8,132 nucleotides of DNA, taken from NCBI GenBank assembly GCA_036491015.1, contig DASXCV010000359.1:1-8132 (forward strand), given 5' to 3'. Each line of letters starts with the position of its first letter. The stretch's first letter is position 1. The position numbers and the translations under genes are program-made. The notes beneath the pieces are model-generated. The model saw only the letters and a list, made by a program, of their open reading frames with translations, was not told the origin of the DNA and made no database searches. Source of the stretch: JAICJR01 sp036491015 (GTDB lineage: Bacteria > Actinomycetota > Thermoleophilia > Solirubrobacterales > Thermoleophilaceae). Below, one piece after another: positions 1 to 5,261 of the stretch.

Positions 1-1002
1 GCGGCCCACCTCGTCGAGGGTGCGCGGATGCTCGCCGCCCAGCCCGTAGCGCAGCTCGAGCACGCGCCGCTCGCGGTACGAGAGGTTCTCGAGCGCCTCG
101 CGCAGAGCCTCCTTGGTGAGGATCTCCGCGGCGCGCTCGTACGGCGACTCGGCCCGCTCGTCGGCGATGAACTGGCCGAACTCGGATTCCTCCTCGTCGC
201 CCACCGGCTTCTCGAGCGAGACGGGCGCCTGAGCGGAGCGCTTGATCGAGTCGACCTCCTCGGGCTCGATGCCCGTGACGTCGGCGATCTCCTCGGGTGT
301 GGGCTCGCGGCCCAGCTCCGTGACGAGCTTGCGCTCGGCGCGGCCGATCTTGTTGAGCTTCTCTACCACGTGCACCGGGATGCGGATCGTGCGCGCCTTG
401 TCGGCGAGCGCGCGGGCGATCGCCTGGCGGATCCACCAGGTGGCGTACGTCGAGAACTTGAAGCCCTTGCGGTAGTCGAACTTCTCGGCGGCGCGGACCA
501 GGCCCAGCGTGCCCTCCTGGATCAGGTCGAGGAAGGGCAGCCCCTGGTTGCGGTAGTTCTTCGCGATCGAGACGACCAGACGGAGGTTCGACTCGACCAT
601 CTTCTGCTTGGCGTCGAGGTCGCCGCGCTCGATGCGCTTGGCGAGATCCACCTCTTCCTGCGCCGTGAGCAGACGCACCTTGCCGATGTCCTTCAGGAAC
701 AGCTGCAGCGAGTCGGTGGTCATGTCCGGGCGCAGATCGAGCTGCGTCTTGGCCTTGCGCCGACGCCCGCCTCGGTCGCGCTCCGCTTCCGCCGCTGCTG
801 CCGGCACCTGCTGGTCGATCTCCTCGACCAGCTCGATCTCCGACCGTTCGAGGAATCCGTGGAGGTCCTCGATGTCGCTTTCGTCGAGATCCACCTCGGC
901 GAGTGCGGTTGCCACCTCGGCGTAGGTCAGTACGCCGGTTGCCGTGCCCTTCGTGATGAGGAGCTTGACCTCCTCGAGTTCCTGAAGCTCAGCTACTGAC
1001 AT
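1..1002 (-). CDS. sigA: Primary sigma-70 factor (SigA/RpoD), 3' end cut by window edge
   Basis: Housekeeping sigma subunit that directs RNA polymerase to -10/-35 promoters. 334 residues are visible from the ATG at 1002 down to the left edge. The order is: a short acidic region 1.1-like segment (about 4-62), a basic linker (about 74-86), region 1.2 (97-130, DSLQLFLKDIGKVRLLTAQE), region 2 (131-205), region 3 (206-282) and region 4.1 into 4.2 (286-334). Region 2 includes NLRLVVSIAKNY, the core-binding FLDLIQEGTLGLVRA and the -10 reading/melting part FKFSTYATWWIRQAIARA. Region 3 includes the 3.2 finger SLEKPVGDEEESEFGQFI. Only the end of the region 4.2 helix-turn-helix is missing. Region 2.3-2.4 is essentially canonical for primary sigma factors. 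Upstream of the ATG is a modest purine-rich GAAAGAGACGGA. There is no sign of frameshift or decay. Family assignment is near certain; the exact gene name follows actinobacterial usage. Confidence 0.97.
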   Translation of the reverse strand, partial: MSVAELQELEEVKLLITKGTATGVLTYAEVATALAEVDLDESDIEDLHGFLERSEIELVEEIDQQVPAAAAEAERDRGGRRRKAKTQLDLRPDMTTDSLQLFLKDIGKVRLLTAQEEVDLAKRIERGDLDAKQKMVESNLRLVVSIAKNYRNQGLPFLDLIQEGTLGLVRAAEKFDYRKGFKFSTYATWWIRQAIARALADKARTIRIPVHVVEKLNKIGRAERKLVTELGREPTPEEIADVTGIEPEEVDSIKRSAQAPVSLEKPVGDEEESEFGQFIADERAESPYERAAEILTKEALREALENLSYRERRVLELRYGLGGEHPRTLDEVGR

Positions 1003-1294
1003 TCCGTCTCTTTCGTATCTGCGATAGCCCCGACGCGCGTACGAGCCCATTCAAGCATCAGATCGAAGTCTAGAAGCATCTCTATCGACGTCAACGCGCG
1101 CGATCCCCGGAGAAGCGAGCGCTTAGGCTCACCGTTTTTACCCTCAAACGACGGGCCTCAAGCTAGTAATCCGCCAGCGCGAAACTCGTCGCCGGCGGAA
1201 GGTGTCTGCGGTCCGACCCGGAAAGGTCCGTGACGGCCGCGCCAAGAGTATCGTGCCCGGTTCCTTCGGTGTCACCTTTGCCGACGAAATTTCG
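1003..1294. other. Divergent intergenic region between sigA and the small LPR-motif gene
   Basis: About 290 nt without a convincing gene. A frame is open on the plus strand from a GTG at 1202 into the following gene. However, its 31 extra codons have only 21 G/C third positions (68 percent), clearly lower than in the gene body, and no usable Shine-Dalgarno sequence precedes it, so I treat it as leader DNA. The region holds the sigA promoter candidate and, for the rightward gene, GAGTATCGTG at 1246-1255 with a possible -10 TATCGT (1249-1254). That element differs by one base from the -10 region of the response-regulator gene at 3441-3450. No terminator, RNA gene or repeat is evident. Confidence 0.5.
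1067..1094 (-). promoter_or_regulatory. Candidate sigma-70 promoter of sigA
   Basis: Read on the minus strand, TTGACG (plus positions 1089-1094) lies 16 nt from TAGACT (1067-1072). That matches five of six bases of the -35 consensus and the T, A and final T of the -10. Transcription would begin near 1060 and leave a leader of roughly 57 nt before the sigA ATG. Found by eye only; other weak boxes exist nearby. Confidence 0.4.
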
Positions 1295-1654
1295 ATGAGC
1301 GACGAGAACGACGGCATCCTCGGGAATCTCCCCCGTTCCCGCCCCGGCGTGCGCAGCGACAAGCGCGCGAGCTCGCCCACTGCGGGCGGAGCCGGCGGTT
1401 CCGCGGGCTCGCCGCCCGCTCCCAAGCCGAAGCCGGCCACGAAGCCAAAGGCGAAAGCAGCGGCCAAGTCGAAGACTCCGCGAAAGCCGGCGGCGCCGCC
1501 TCCACCTCCGCCCGCGCCTGAGCCGGAGCCGGCCGAGCGGCACGCGGATCCGGTCGGCATGGCCATCAAGGCCGGAGAGACCGTGGCTCTGACGAGCATC
1601 AAGGTCGCCGGCAAGGTGGCGAGCGAAGTCCTGCGCCGCCTGCCTAGGCCCTGA
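1295..1654 (+). CDS. Small Pro/Ala/Lys-rich hypothetical protein with terminal LPR motifs
   Basis: 119-aa protein of unknown function. Three parts are visible: an N-terminal motif ILGNLPRSRPGVRSDKR (residues 8-24), a low-complexity linker of Pro, Ala, Lys and Gly (about 28-80, with a run of six prolines near 68-73), and a C-terminal segment 85-119 predicted as an amphipathic helix ending in RRLPRP. I recall similar small proteins with an N-terminal NLPR-x-RP motif in Solirubrobacterales, but cannot name a family. There is no signal peptide or clear membrane span; the lysine-rich linker and amphipathic tail would suit peripheral membrane or nucleic-acid contact (inference). The ATG at 1295 is preferred over the upstream GTG at 1202 because third-position GC rises sharply here and the conserved motif begins here. 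The Shine-Dalgarno is poor. The stop lies 3 nt before the YihY start, so the two are probably co-transcribed. Confidence 0.75.
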   Translation: MSDENDGILGNLPRSRPGVRSDKRASSPTAGGAGGSAGSPPAPKPKPATKPKAKAAAKSKTPRKPAAPPPPPPAPEPEPAERHADPVGMAIKAGETVALTSIKVAGKVASEVLRRLPRP

Positions 1655-1657
1655 CCG

Positions 1658-2524
1658 GTGGCGCCCGAGCGGCGCACCAAGGGGCGCAGCCTCGGCCAGG
1701 GGCTGCGGGACTTCTACTGGAAGGCCTACCACGACAACCTCACCGGTCTGTCGGCGATGGTGGCCTACAACCTGTTGCTCTCGATCTTCCCGCTCGCGCT
1801 GCTCGCGCTCTTCATCGCCGGGAAGATCCTCCAGTCCGAATCGCTCGAGGACAGCGTGCTGAAGGACCTCCAGCACCTGTTCCCCACCACCGCCGAGAGG
1901 ACCCTCGAGAACCTCCTCACGCGCGTGCGTCACTCCTCAGCGGGGCTCGGCATCGGCGCGCTCGTGACGAGCATCTGGATCGGCGCCTCGTTCTGGGGCG
2001 CGCTCGACACCGCCTTCTGCCGCATCTACCACGTGCGCTGCCGCACCTGGGTCGAGCAGAAGCGCTTCGCGCTCGCGATGCTCGTGGTGGTGCTGCTGTT
2101 CATGGCCGCGACCGTGGCGGTGCCGACGATTCAGTCGATCCTGCTGGGCGGCGCGAAGAACCTGCCGTTCGGCCTCGCGAGCGTGCACGACGTGATCTTC
2201 GTGGTGAGCCTGATCGCCGGGCTCCTGATCCTGTTCGCGATCCTCTGCGTGATCTACTGGAGCGTGCCGAACCGGCTGGTTCCCTGGCGGGCGATCTGGC
2301 CGGGGGCGCTCGGCGCGACGCTGGCCATCGGCGTGATCGACTACGTCTTCCCGCTGTACCTGACGAACATCTCGTCGATCGCGAAGCTCGGCACCACGCT
2401 GATCCTGATCGTGATCATCCTGATCTGGTTCTACGCCTTGGCGATCATCGTGCTCGGGGGCGCCGTGATCAACGCCGCGCGCTTCGAGATCTATGACACG
2501 GGCGAGCTCAAACGAGCCGAATAG
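1658..2524 (+). CDS. YihY/BrkB-family inner-membrane protein
   Basis: 288-aa polytopic membrane protein of the YihY/virulence factor BrkB family, which was once mislabelled ribonuclease BN; the molecular role of the family is not settled. About six hydrophobic segments are visible (roughly 31-54, 96-117, 137-160, 176-201, 211-236, 245-273). Family hallmarks are the first-helix signature DNLTGLSAMVAYNLLLSIFP (26-45), the SIWIGASFWGALDTAFCRIY region (105-124), the WRAIWPGALGATL segment (210-222) and the terminal helix LIWFYALAIIVLGGAVINA. Length is typical for the compact form of the family. The start is a GTG only 3 nt after the preceding stop, with no strong Shine-Dalgarno, consistent with translational coupling to the small upstream gene. 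Family assignment is secure; no function should be inferred from the BrkB name. Confidence 0.93.
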   Translation: MAPERRTKGRSLGQGLRDFYWKAYHDNLTGLSAMVAYNLLLSIFPLALLALFIAGKILQSESLEDSVLKDLQHLFPTTAERTLENLLTRVRHSSAGLGIGALVTSIWIGASFWGALDTAFCRIYHVRCRTWVEQKRFALAMLVVVLLFMAATVAVPTIQSILLGGAKNLPFGLASVHDVIFVVSLIAGLLILFAILCVIYWSVPNRLVPWRAIWPGALGATLAIGVIDYVFPLYLTNISSIAKLGTTLILIVIILIWFYALAIIVLGGAVINAARFEIYDTGELKRAE

Positions 2525-2553
2525 CCCTGTGGCGCGCACTCCCGTAATCGCTG

Positions 2554-2559
2554 TATAGT
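2554..2559 (+). promoter_or_regulatory. -10 box (TATAGT) of the riboswitch-rlpA transcript
   Basis: TATAGT lies 30 nt after the yihY stop and places initiation near 2565-2567, at the 5' strand of the riboswitch closing stem. No convincing -35 hexamer is seen at 16-18 nt spacing. The position relative to the riboswitch is the main support. Confidence 0.55.
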
Positions 2560-2562
2560 CCG

Positions 2563-2699
2563 CGCGCTGCCTAATCGTCCGACGAGATCGGGCGAGTGGG
2601 GGAACCAACGCCGGAGCTATTCCGGCCGGGGCGAATGGGACGCATTGCCGCGTCCTTAGCGCAACTCGCGCGAGCCCGACAGCTCACCCCGCCGGCGCG
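2563..2699 (+). promoter_or_regulatory. Cyclic di-AMP riboswitch (ydaO/yuaA type)
   Basis: The leader matches the ydaO aptamer in order and spacing: GCCTAATC (2569-2576), GGGGGAACC (2598-2606), GGGGCGAATG (2628-2637) and the hallmark CCGACAGCTCACC (2676-2688). These correspond to GCCGAAUCC, GGAGGAACC, GGGGUUAAUC and CCGACAGCUAACU in characterised members. Structure seen: P1 pairs CGCGCTG (2563-2569) with CGGCGCG (2693-2699) with one G-U; a perfect 5-bp hairpin CCGGA/TCCGG (2611-2615 with 2621-2625); and a 6-bp hairpin GGACGC/GCGTCC (2638-2643 with 2650-2655). In known members c-di-AMP binding lowers expression of downstream wall-remodelling or osmolyte genes. Here the downstream gene is a secreted RlpA-like protein. 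Only 11 nt separate P1 from the ATG, so there is no room for a separate downstream terminator; control through P1 folding near the start codon is the likelier mode (inference). Confidence 0.93.
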
Positions 2700-2710
2700 A
2701 CCACCAGAGG

Positions 2711-3424
2711 ATGAATTCACGCATCGCAATCCGCGGGCTCACCATCGCGTTGTTCGGCGCGAGCCTCGCCCTGCCCGCCGCGGCGCTCGCCGGCAACGGC
2801 GGCACGGCGCCTCCGCAGCCGGCGGCCGACGGTCCGGTCGACCCGGCGTTCGCGCTCAGTGCGAAGCACACCGTCTTCCTCGGCAAGAGCCTGCACATCG
2901 CCGGCAACGACAAGAGCGCGGCGGGGCAGACGGTCACGCTCGAGACGCGCGAGGGCAACGATCAGTGGGTGTCTGTGGCGTCAGTGGCCGTCGCGCCGGA
3001 CGGCAGCTTCGACTCGAGCTGGCGCCCGGACGGCTCGGGCCAGTTCCAGCTCCGCGGCGTGCTCGCCTCAGCCTCCACGGCCGCGGCCTCGCCGAGCTCT
3101 TCCGCGCCGCGCACCGTCGTCGTCTACAAGCCTTCGATCGCCACCTGGTACGGGCCCGGCTTCTATGGCAAGAGGACCGCCTGCGGCCAGCGCCTTACGC
3201 GAACGACGCTCGGCGTCGCCCACAAGAGGCTTCCGTGCGGGACTCAGGTGCAGGTCTCATTCCGCGGCCACACGATCGTGGTGCCCGTGGTTGACCGCGG
3301 GCCGTTTGCCCATCACGCCAGCTGGGATCTCACCGCCGCCACCGCCAAGCAGCTCGGAATGACGGTGACGAGCCGCGTGGGAGCGGCCCCTCTCGACCTT
3401 TCACTGCAACCCCCCGCTCTTTGA
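2711..3424 (+). CDS. Secreted RlpA-like double-psi beta-barrel protein
   Basis: 237-aa exported protein. A signal peptide (about 1-27; hydrophobic core LTIALFGASLALPAAALA, likely cut after ALA) precedes a short Pro-rich stretch, an Ig-like beta domain (about 48-118), an Ala/Ser linker (119-134) and a C-terminal RlpA-like double-psi beta-barrel (142-228). Barrel signatures are ATWYGPGFYGKRTACGQRL, GVAHKRLPCGTQVQV and VPVVDRGPF. RlpA-type lytic transglycosylases cut peptidoglycan strands using a Glu in the (A/S)-x-GE motif and the Asp of DRGP. Here Asp195 and the conserved His171 are kept, but the Glu position is Gln160 (ACGQ). Cys158 and Cys176 could form a disulfide. There is no lipobox, so it should be released or wall-bound. 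The ATG sits directly after AGAGG with no spacer, an unusually tight arrangement, but the signal peptide fixes this start. An envelope role fits the c-di-AMP riboswitch; enzymatic activity is uncertain. Confidence 0.9.
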   Translation: MNSRIAIRGLTIALFGASLALPAAALAGNGGTAPPQPAADGPVDPAFALSAKHTVFLGKSLHIAGNDKSAAGQTVTLETREGNDQWVSVASVAVAPDGSFDSSWRPDGSGQFQLRGVLASASTAAASPSSSAPRTVVVYKPSIATWYGPGFYGKRTACGQRLTRTTLGVAHKRLPCGTQVQVSFRGHTIVVPVVDRGPFAHHASWDLTAATAKQLGMTVTSRVGAAPLDLSLQPPAL

Positions 3425-3449
3425 GTACGTCCCCGATTCGGAGTATCCT
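3421..3449 (+). promoter_or_regulatory. Sigma-70 promoter of the response regulator (TTGAGT-17-TATCCT)
   Basis: A -35 TTGAGT (3421-3426), which contains the TGA stop of the rlpA-like gene, and a -10 TATCCT (3444-3449) are exactly 17 nt apart. Only 9 nt separate the -10 from the ATG at 3459, and no Shine-Dalgarno sequence lies between, so the transcript should begin at or within a few nucleotides of the start codon (leaderless). Confidence 0.7.
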
Positions 3450-3458
3450 GCCCACCCA

Positions 3459-4088
3459 ATGCCGGCTGCTGCTGTGAGCGCCCTTCGCTGCTTGGTGGTA
3501 GACGACCATCCGGTCGTTCGCCAAGGCATACGCGCGCTGCTCGAGCGTGAGCTGGACGGCGTGGAGGTCTCGACGGCCGACTCGCCCGAGGACGCGGTGC
3601 AGGAAGCATCGGGTCGCAGCCCGGACGTCGTCGTGATCGATCCGCGCCGGGTCAGCGGTGACGTGCACGAGACCGTGGCGGCGCTCCAGGAGAGTCTCGG
3701 GTCGCCGATCGTCGTGTTCACCGCCGACGGCGGGCCGCGCATGCTGGCCGAGGCGCTCAAGGCCGGCGTGAAGGGCTACGTGCGCAAGGACTCCCCGCCC
3801 GAGGACCTCATCCGCGCGATCCAGGCGGCCAGCAGCGGCGAGTTCTACGTGGACCCGGCGCTCTCCTCGTCGCTCCTGCTGGAGGAGGGCGAGCGCACGC
3901 TCACCGCCCGTCAGAGCGAGATCCTGCAGATGCTCGCCGACGGGATGCACACCGAAGAGGTGGCCAACCAGCTCGGCCTGTCCACCGAGACGGTGCGGAC
4001 GCACACCAAGCGCATCCTGGCCAAGCTGCAGGCGGGCACGCGTACTCAGGCCGTTGCGATCGGCATTCGCAGCGGGCTCATTGAGTAG
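3459..4088 (+). CDS. NarL/FixJ-type response regulator with LuxR DNA-binding domain
   Basis: 209-aa two-component response regulator. The receiver domain (about 9-125) has the acidic pocket Asp15-Asp16 (VVDDHP), the phosphoacceptor Asp61 (VVVIDP), the switch Thr88 (VVFTAD) and the conserved Lys110 (YVRKDSP). The LuxR-type helix-turn-helix (about 146-206) carries LTARQSEILQMLADGMHTEEV and the recognition part LGLSTETVRTHTKRILAKL. All phosphotransfer residues are present, so it should work as a phosphorylation-controlled transcription factor. No histidine kinase is in the window, so the partner is unknown. A GTG at 3474 is an alternative start, but the ATG at 3459 sits where a leaderless transcript would begin. 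The gene converges on the diguanylate cyclase gene with a 17-nt gap. Confidence 0.95.
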   Translation: MPAAAVSALRCLVVDDHPVVRQGIRALLERELDGVEVSTADSPEDAVQEASGRSPDVVVIDPRRVSGDVHETVAALQESLGSPIVVFTADGGPRMLAEALKAGVKGYVRKDSPPEDLIRAIQAASSGEFYVDPALSSSLLLEEGERTLTARQSEILQMLADGMHTEEVANQLGLSTETVRTHTKRILAKLQAGTRTQAVAIGIRSGLIE

Positions 4089-4113
4089 TTGCTAGTTGCT
4101 AGCTGCTAGCTGT
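4086..4113. repeat. Four heptamer tandem repeats containing both convergent stop codons
   Basis: Four consecutive 7-mers: TAGTTGC (4086-4092), TAGTTGC (4093-4099), TAGCTGC (4100-4106) and TAGCTGT (4107-4113). The first TAG is the response-regulator stop. The minus-strand cyclase ends at the CTA at 4106-4108. As 7 is not a multiple of 3, TAG recurs in shifting frames on the plus strand, and CTA (4092, 4099, 4106) gives stops in all three minus frames. GCTAG/CTAGC (4091-4095 with 4099-4103) could form a small hairpin. Confidence 0.85.
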
Positions 4114-5119
4114 TGCGCTCTGAGCGGCCGTCGGCCGCCGGGGCGTCCTGGTCCGCCATCTCCACACGCTCGCCGCCGGCCTTGGCGCGGTACATCGCGG
4201 CGTCGGCCAGCTCGAGCAGGCGGTCCGGATCGGTGCCGTGCTGCGGGCAGGCCACCACGCCGATCGCAACGCCGATAGGCGACTGGTCGGGCGTCTCGAT
4301 CTGCTCGACCGCCGCGGCCACGCGGTAGGCGAGGATCTTCGCGCCGGACGCCGTCTGCTGGGGAGCAAGCACGCAGAACTCGTCGCCGCCCATTCGCACC
4401 GGGGTGTCGATCGTTCGCACGGTCGCGCGGACCGCGGCGGCAACGCCCATCAGCATGCGGTCGCCGGCGGCGTGCCCGAACGCGTCGTTGATCCGCTTGA
4501 GCCCGTTGATGTCGAGCACGAGCACGGCGAAGGCGTGGCCGTAGCGCTGCTGGATGCCCACGAGGTGGCGGATGTGCTGCTGGAGGTAGCGCAGGTTGTA
4601 GAGGCCGGTGAGGGCGTCCGTGTTGGCGAGCCACTCGAGCTCCCGCGAGCGCTCGCGCACGAGCTCCTCGGCGGCGGCAGCCTGGATGGCGCCGAAGACG
4701 GTGGCGAAGCGGTCGGCGGCGTCCACGAGCACGCGCGCCTCCTCGCCTGGCAGCTCCTTGCCGAGCGCGGAGATCATCACCGAGTGGAGGGCGGCGATGT
4801 CGCGCGCGAGATCGGCGGGCGCGTGCGGGTCGCGTCCCGACAGGCTGGCGAGCCGGCTGGCACGCTCCTCGGCGTCGGCGCTCAGCAGATCCCCGGGCGA
4901 GCCGGCGGGGCTGCGGGCCACGGCGCGGACGATGTCGCTGATCAGATCCGGCAGCTCGCGCACGATCCGCTCGGTGGGGATGCGCTCGATGTCGCTGAGC
5001 GGCGCGCGCTCGAGCACGCGCAGCAGCCACGCCTTCGCGAGTTCGTCGCGCGACTGTTCGAGACGCGAGAGTGGGGCGTCTAGCACTGCGTGTAGGCGGC
5101 GTACTGGTGGGTCAGGCAC
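4106..5119 (-). CDS. Diguanylate cyclase (GGDEF) with N-terminal helical sensor-like domain
   Basis: 337-aa protein predicted to make cyclic di-GMP from two GTP. The N-terminal half (about 12-160) is all helical. Residues 24-67 (RDELAKAWLLRVLERAPLSD onward) resemble RsbRD-type N-terminal domains (tentative), followed by a helix leading into the cyclase. The GGDEF domain (163-318) has the DALTGLYN entry, the metal site Asp203 in LVLDINGLKRIND, an intact GGDEF active loop (244-248) and an RxxD inhibitory site (Arg235, Asp238) exactly five residues before it. It should therefore be active and subject to product inhibition. No membrane segment is visible, so it is probably cytosolic. The GTG start has an AAGGA Shine-Dalgarno 9 nt upstream. 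It diverges from a paralogue with a degenerate GGDEF domain and converges on the response-regulator gene. Confidence 0.94.
   Translation of the reverse strand: MPDPPVRRLHAVLDAPLSRLEQSRDELAKAWLLRVLERAPLSDIERIPTERIVRELPDLISDIVRAVARSPAGSPGDLLSADAEERASRLASLSGRDPHAPADLARDIAALHSVMISALGKELPGEEARVLVDAADRFATVFGAIQAAAAEELVRERSRELEWLANTDALTGLYNLRYLQQHIRHLVGIQQRYGHAFAVLVLDINGLKRINDAFGHAAGDRMLMGVAAAVRATVRTIDTPVRMGGDEFCVLAPQQTASGAKILAYRVAAAVEQIETPDQSPIGVAIGVVACPQHGTDPDRLLELADAAMYRAKAGGERVEMADQDAPAADGRSERNS
4124..4138. terminator. Possible bidirectional hairpin at the convergent gene ends
   Basis: GCGGCCG and CGGCCGC form a perfect inverted repeat around one central T, giving a 6-bp all-GC stem with a 3-nt loop. 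It lies just past the response-regulator stop and inside the last codons of the cyclase gene. No T-tract follows on either strand, so an intrinsic terminator of the usual type is not shown. In such GC-rich DNA a chance origin is possible. Confidence 0.25.
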
Positions 5120-5128
5120 AGAAGATCG

Positions 5129-5133
5129 TCCTT
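5129..5133 (-). promoter_or_regulatory. Shine-Dalgarno AAGGA of the diguanylate cyclase
   Basis: AAGGA on the minus strand with a 9-nt spacer decides for the GTG start at 5119. It is one of the few clear ribosome-binding sites in the window, in contrast to the leaderless-looking starts at 3459, 5956 and 7177. Confidence 0.65.
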
Positions 5134-5149
5134 GATGGGGCCTGGATCG

Positions 5150-5179
5150 ATGCTAACCCGACCCTGCCGGACCCCGCAA
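5150..5179 (-). promoter_or_regulatory. Tentative promoter of the diguanylate cyclase
   Basis: On the minus strand TTGCGG (plus 5174-5179) and TAGCAT (5150-5155) are 18 nt apart. Initiation near 5143 would give a leader of about 24 nt that includes the AAGGA site. Both hexamers are imperfect. Confidence 0.35.
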
Positions 5180-5200
5180 GCACCGCACGTGTACCCGCAA

Positions 5201-5215
5201 CGACTGTTTCAGTCG
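5201..5215. promoter_or_regulatory. 15-bp inverted repeat CGACTG-TTT-CAGTCG in divergent control region
   Basis: Perfect 6-bp arms around TTT, between two divergent cyclase-like genes. It could be an operator for a dimeric regulator serving both genes, or an RNA hairpin in the leader of the rightward gene. There is no T-tract, so it does not look like a terminator. Confidence 0.4.
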
Positions 5216-5261
5216 CTCTCGCGCCATGCAATCTGAAGGAAATGGAGGGTTCGGCCGCGAA

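Noticed and set aside
28..999. Long plus-strand open frame antisense to sigA
   Set aside because: It is a Leu/Arg/Asp-rich shadow of the sigA codons; the minus-strand frame gives an unmistakable sigma factor.
1202..1294. N-terminal extension of the small LPR-motif protein from a GTG
   Set aside because: Third-position GC is lower than in the gene body, there is no ribosome-binding site, and the conserved motif begins after the ATG at 1295.
1285..1294. Palindrome CGAAATTTCG directly before the ATG at 1295
   Set aside because: A single 10-bp palindrome with no second copy; could be an operator half, but chance is an adequate explanation.
1490..1545. Repetitive proline/glutamate codon tract
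   Set aside because: It is low-complexity coding sequence in one frame, not a CRISPR array or intergenic repeat.
1163..1933. Minus-strand frames antisense to the small protein and yihY
   Set aside because: Arg/Gly-rich low-complexity translation with no domain; produced by high GC in the opposite frame.
2596..3294. Plus-strand frame starting inside the riboswitch
   Set aside because: It begins in structured aptamer RNA and reads an Arg-rich shadow of the RlpA-like gene, which has a signal peptide and domain in the other frame.
4238..5083. Plus-strand frames antisense to the diguanylate cyclase
   Set aside because: The minus strand encodes an intact GGDEF protein; the plus frame is a compositional shadow.
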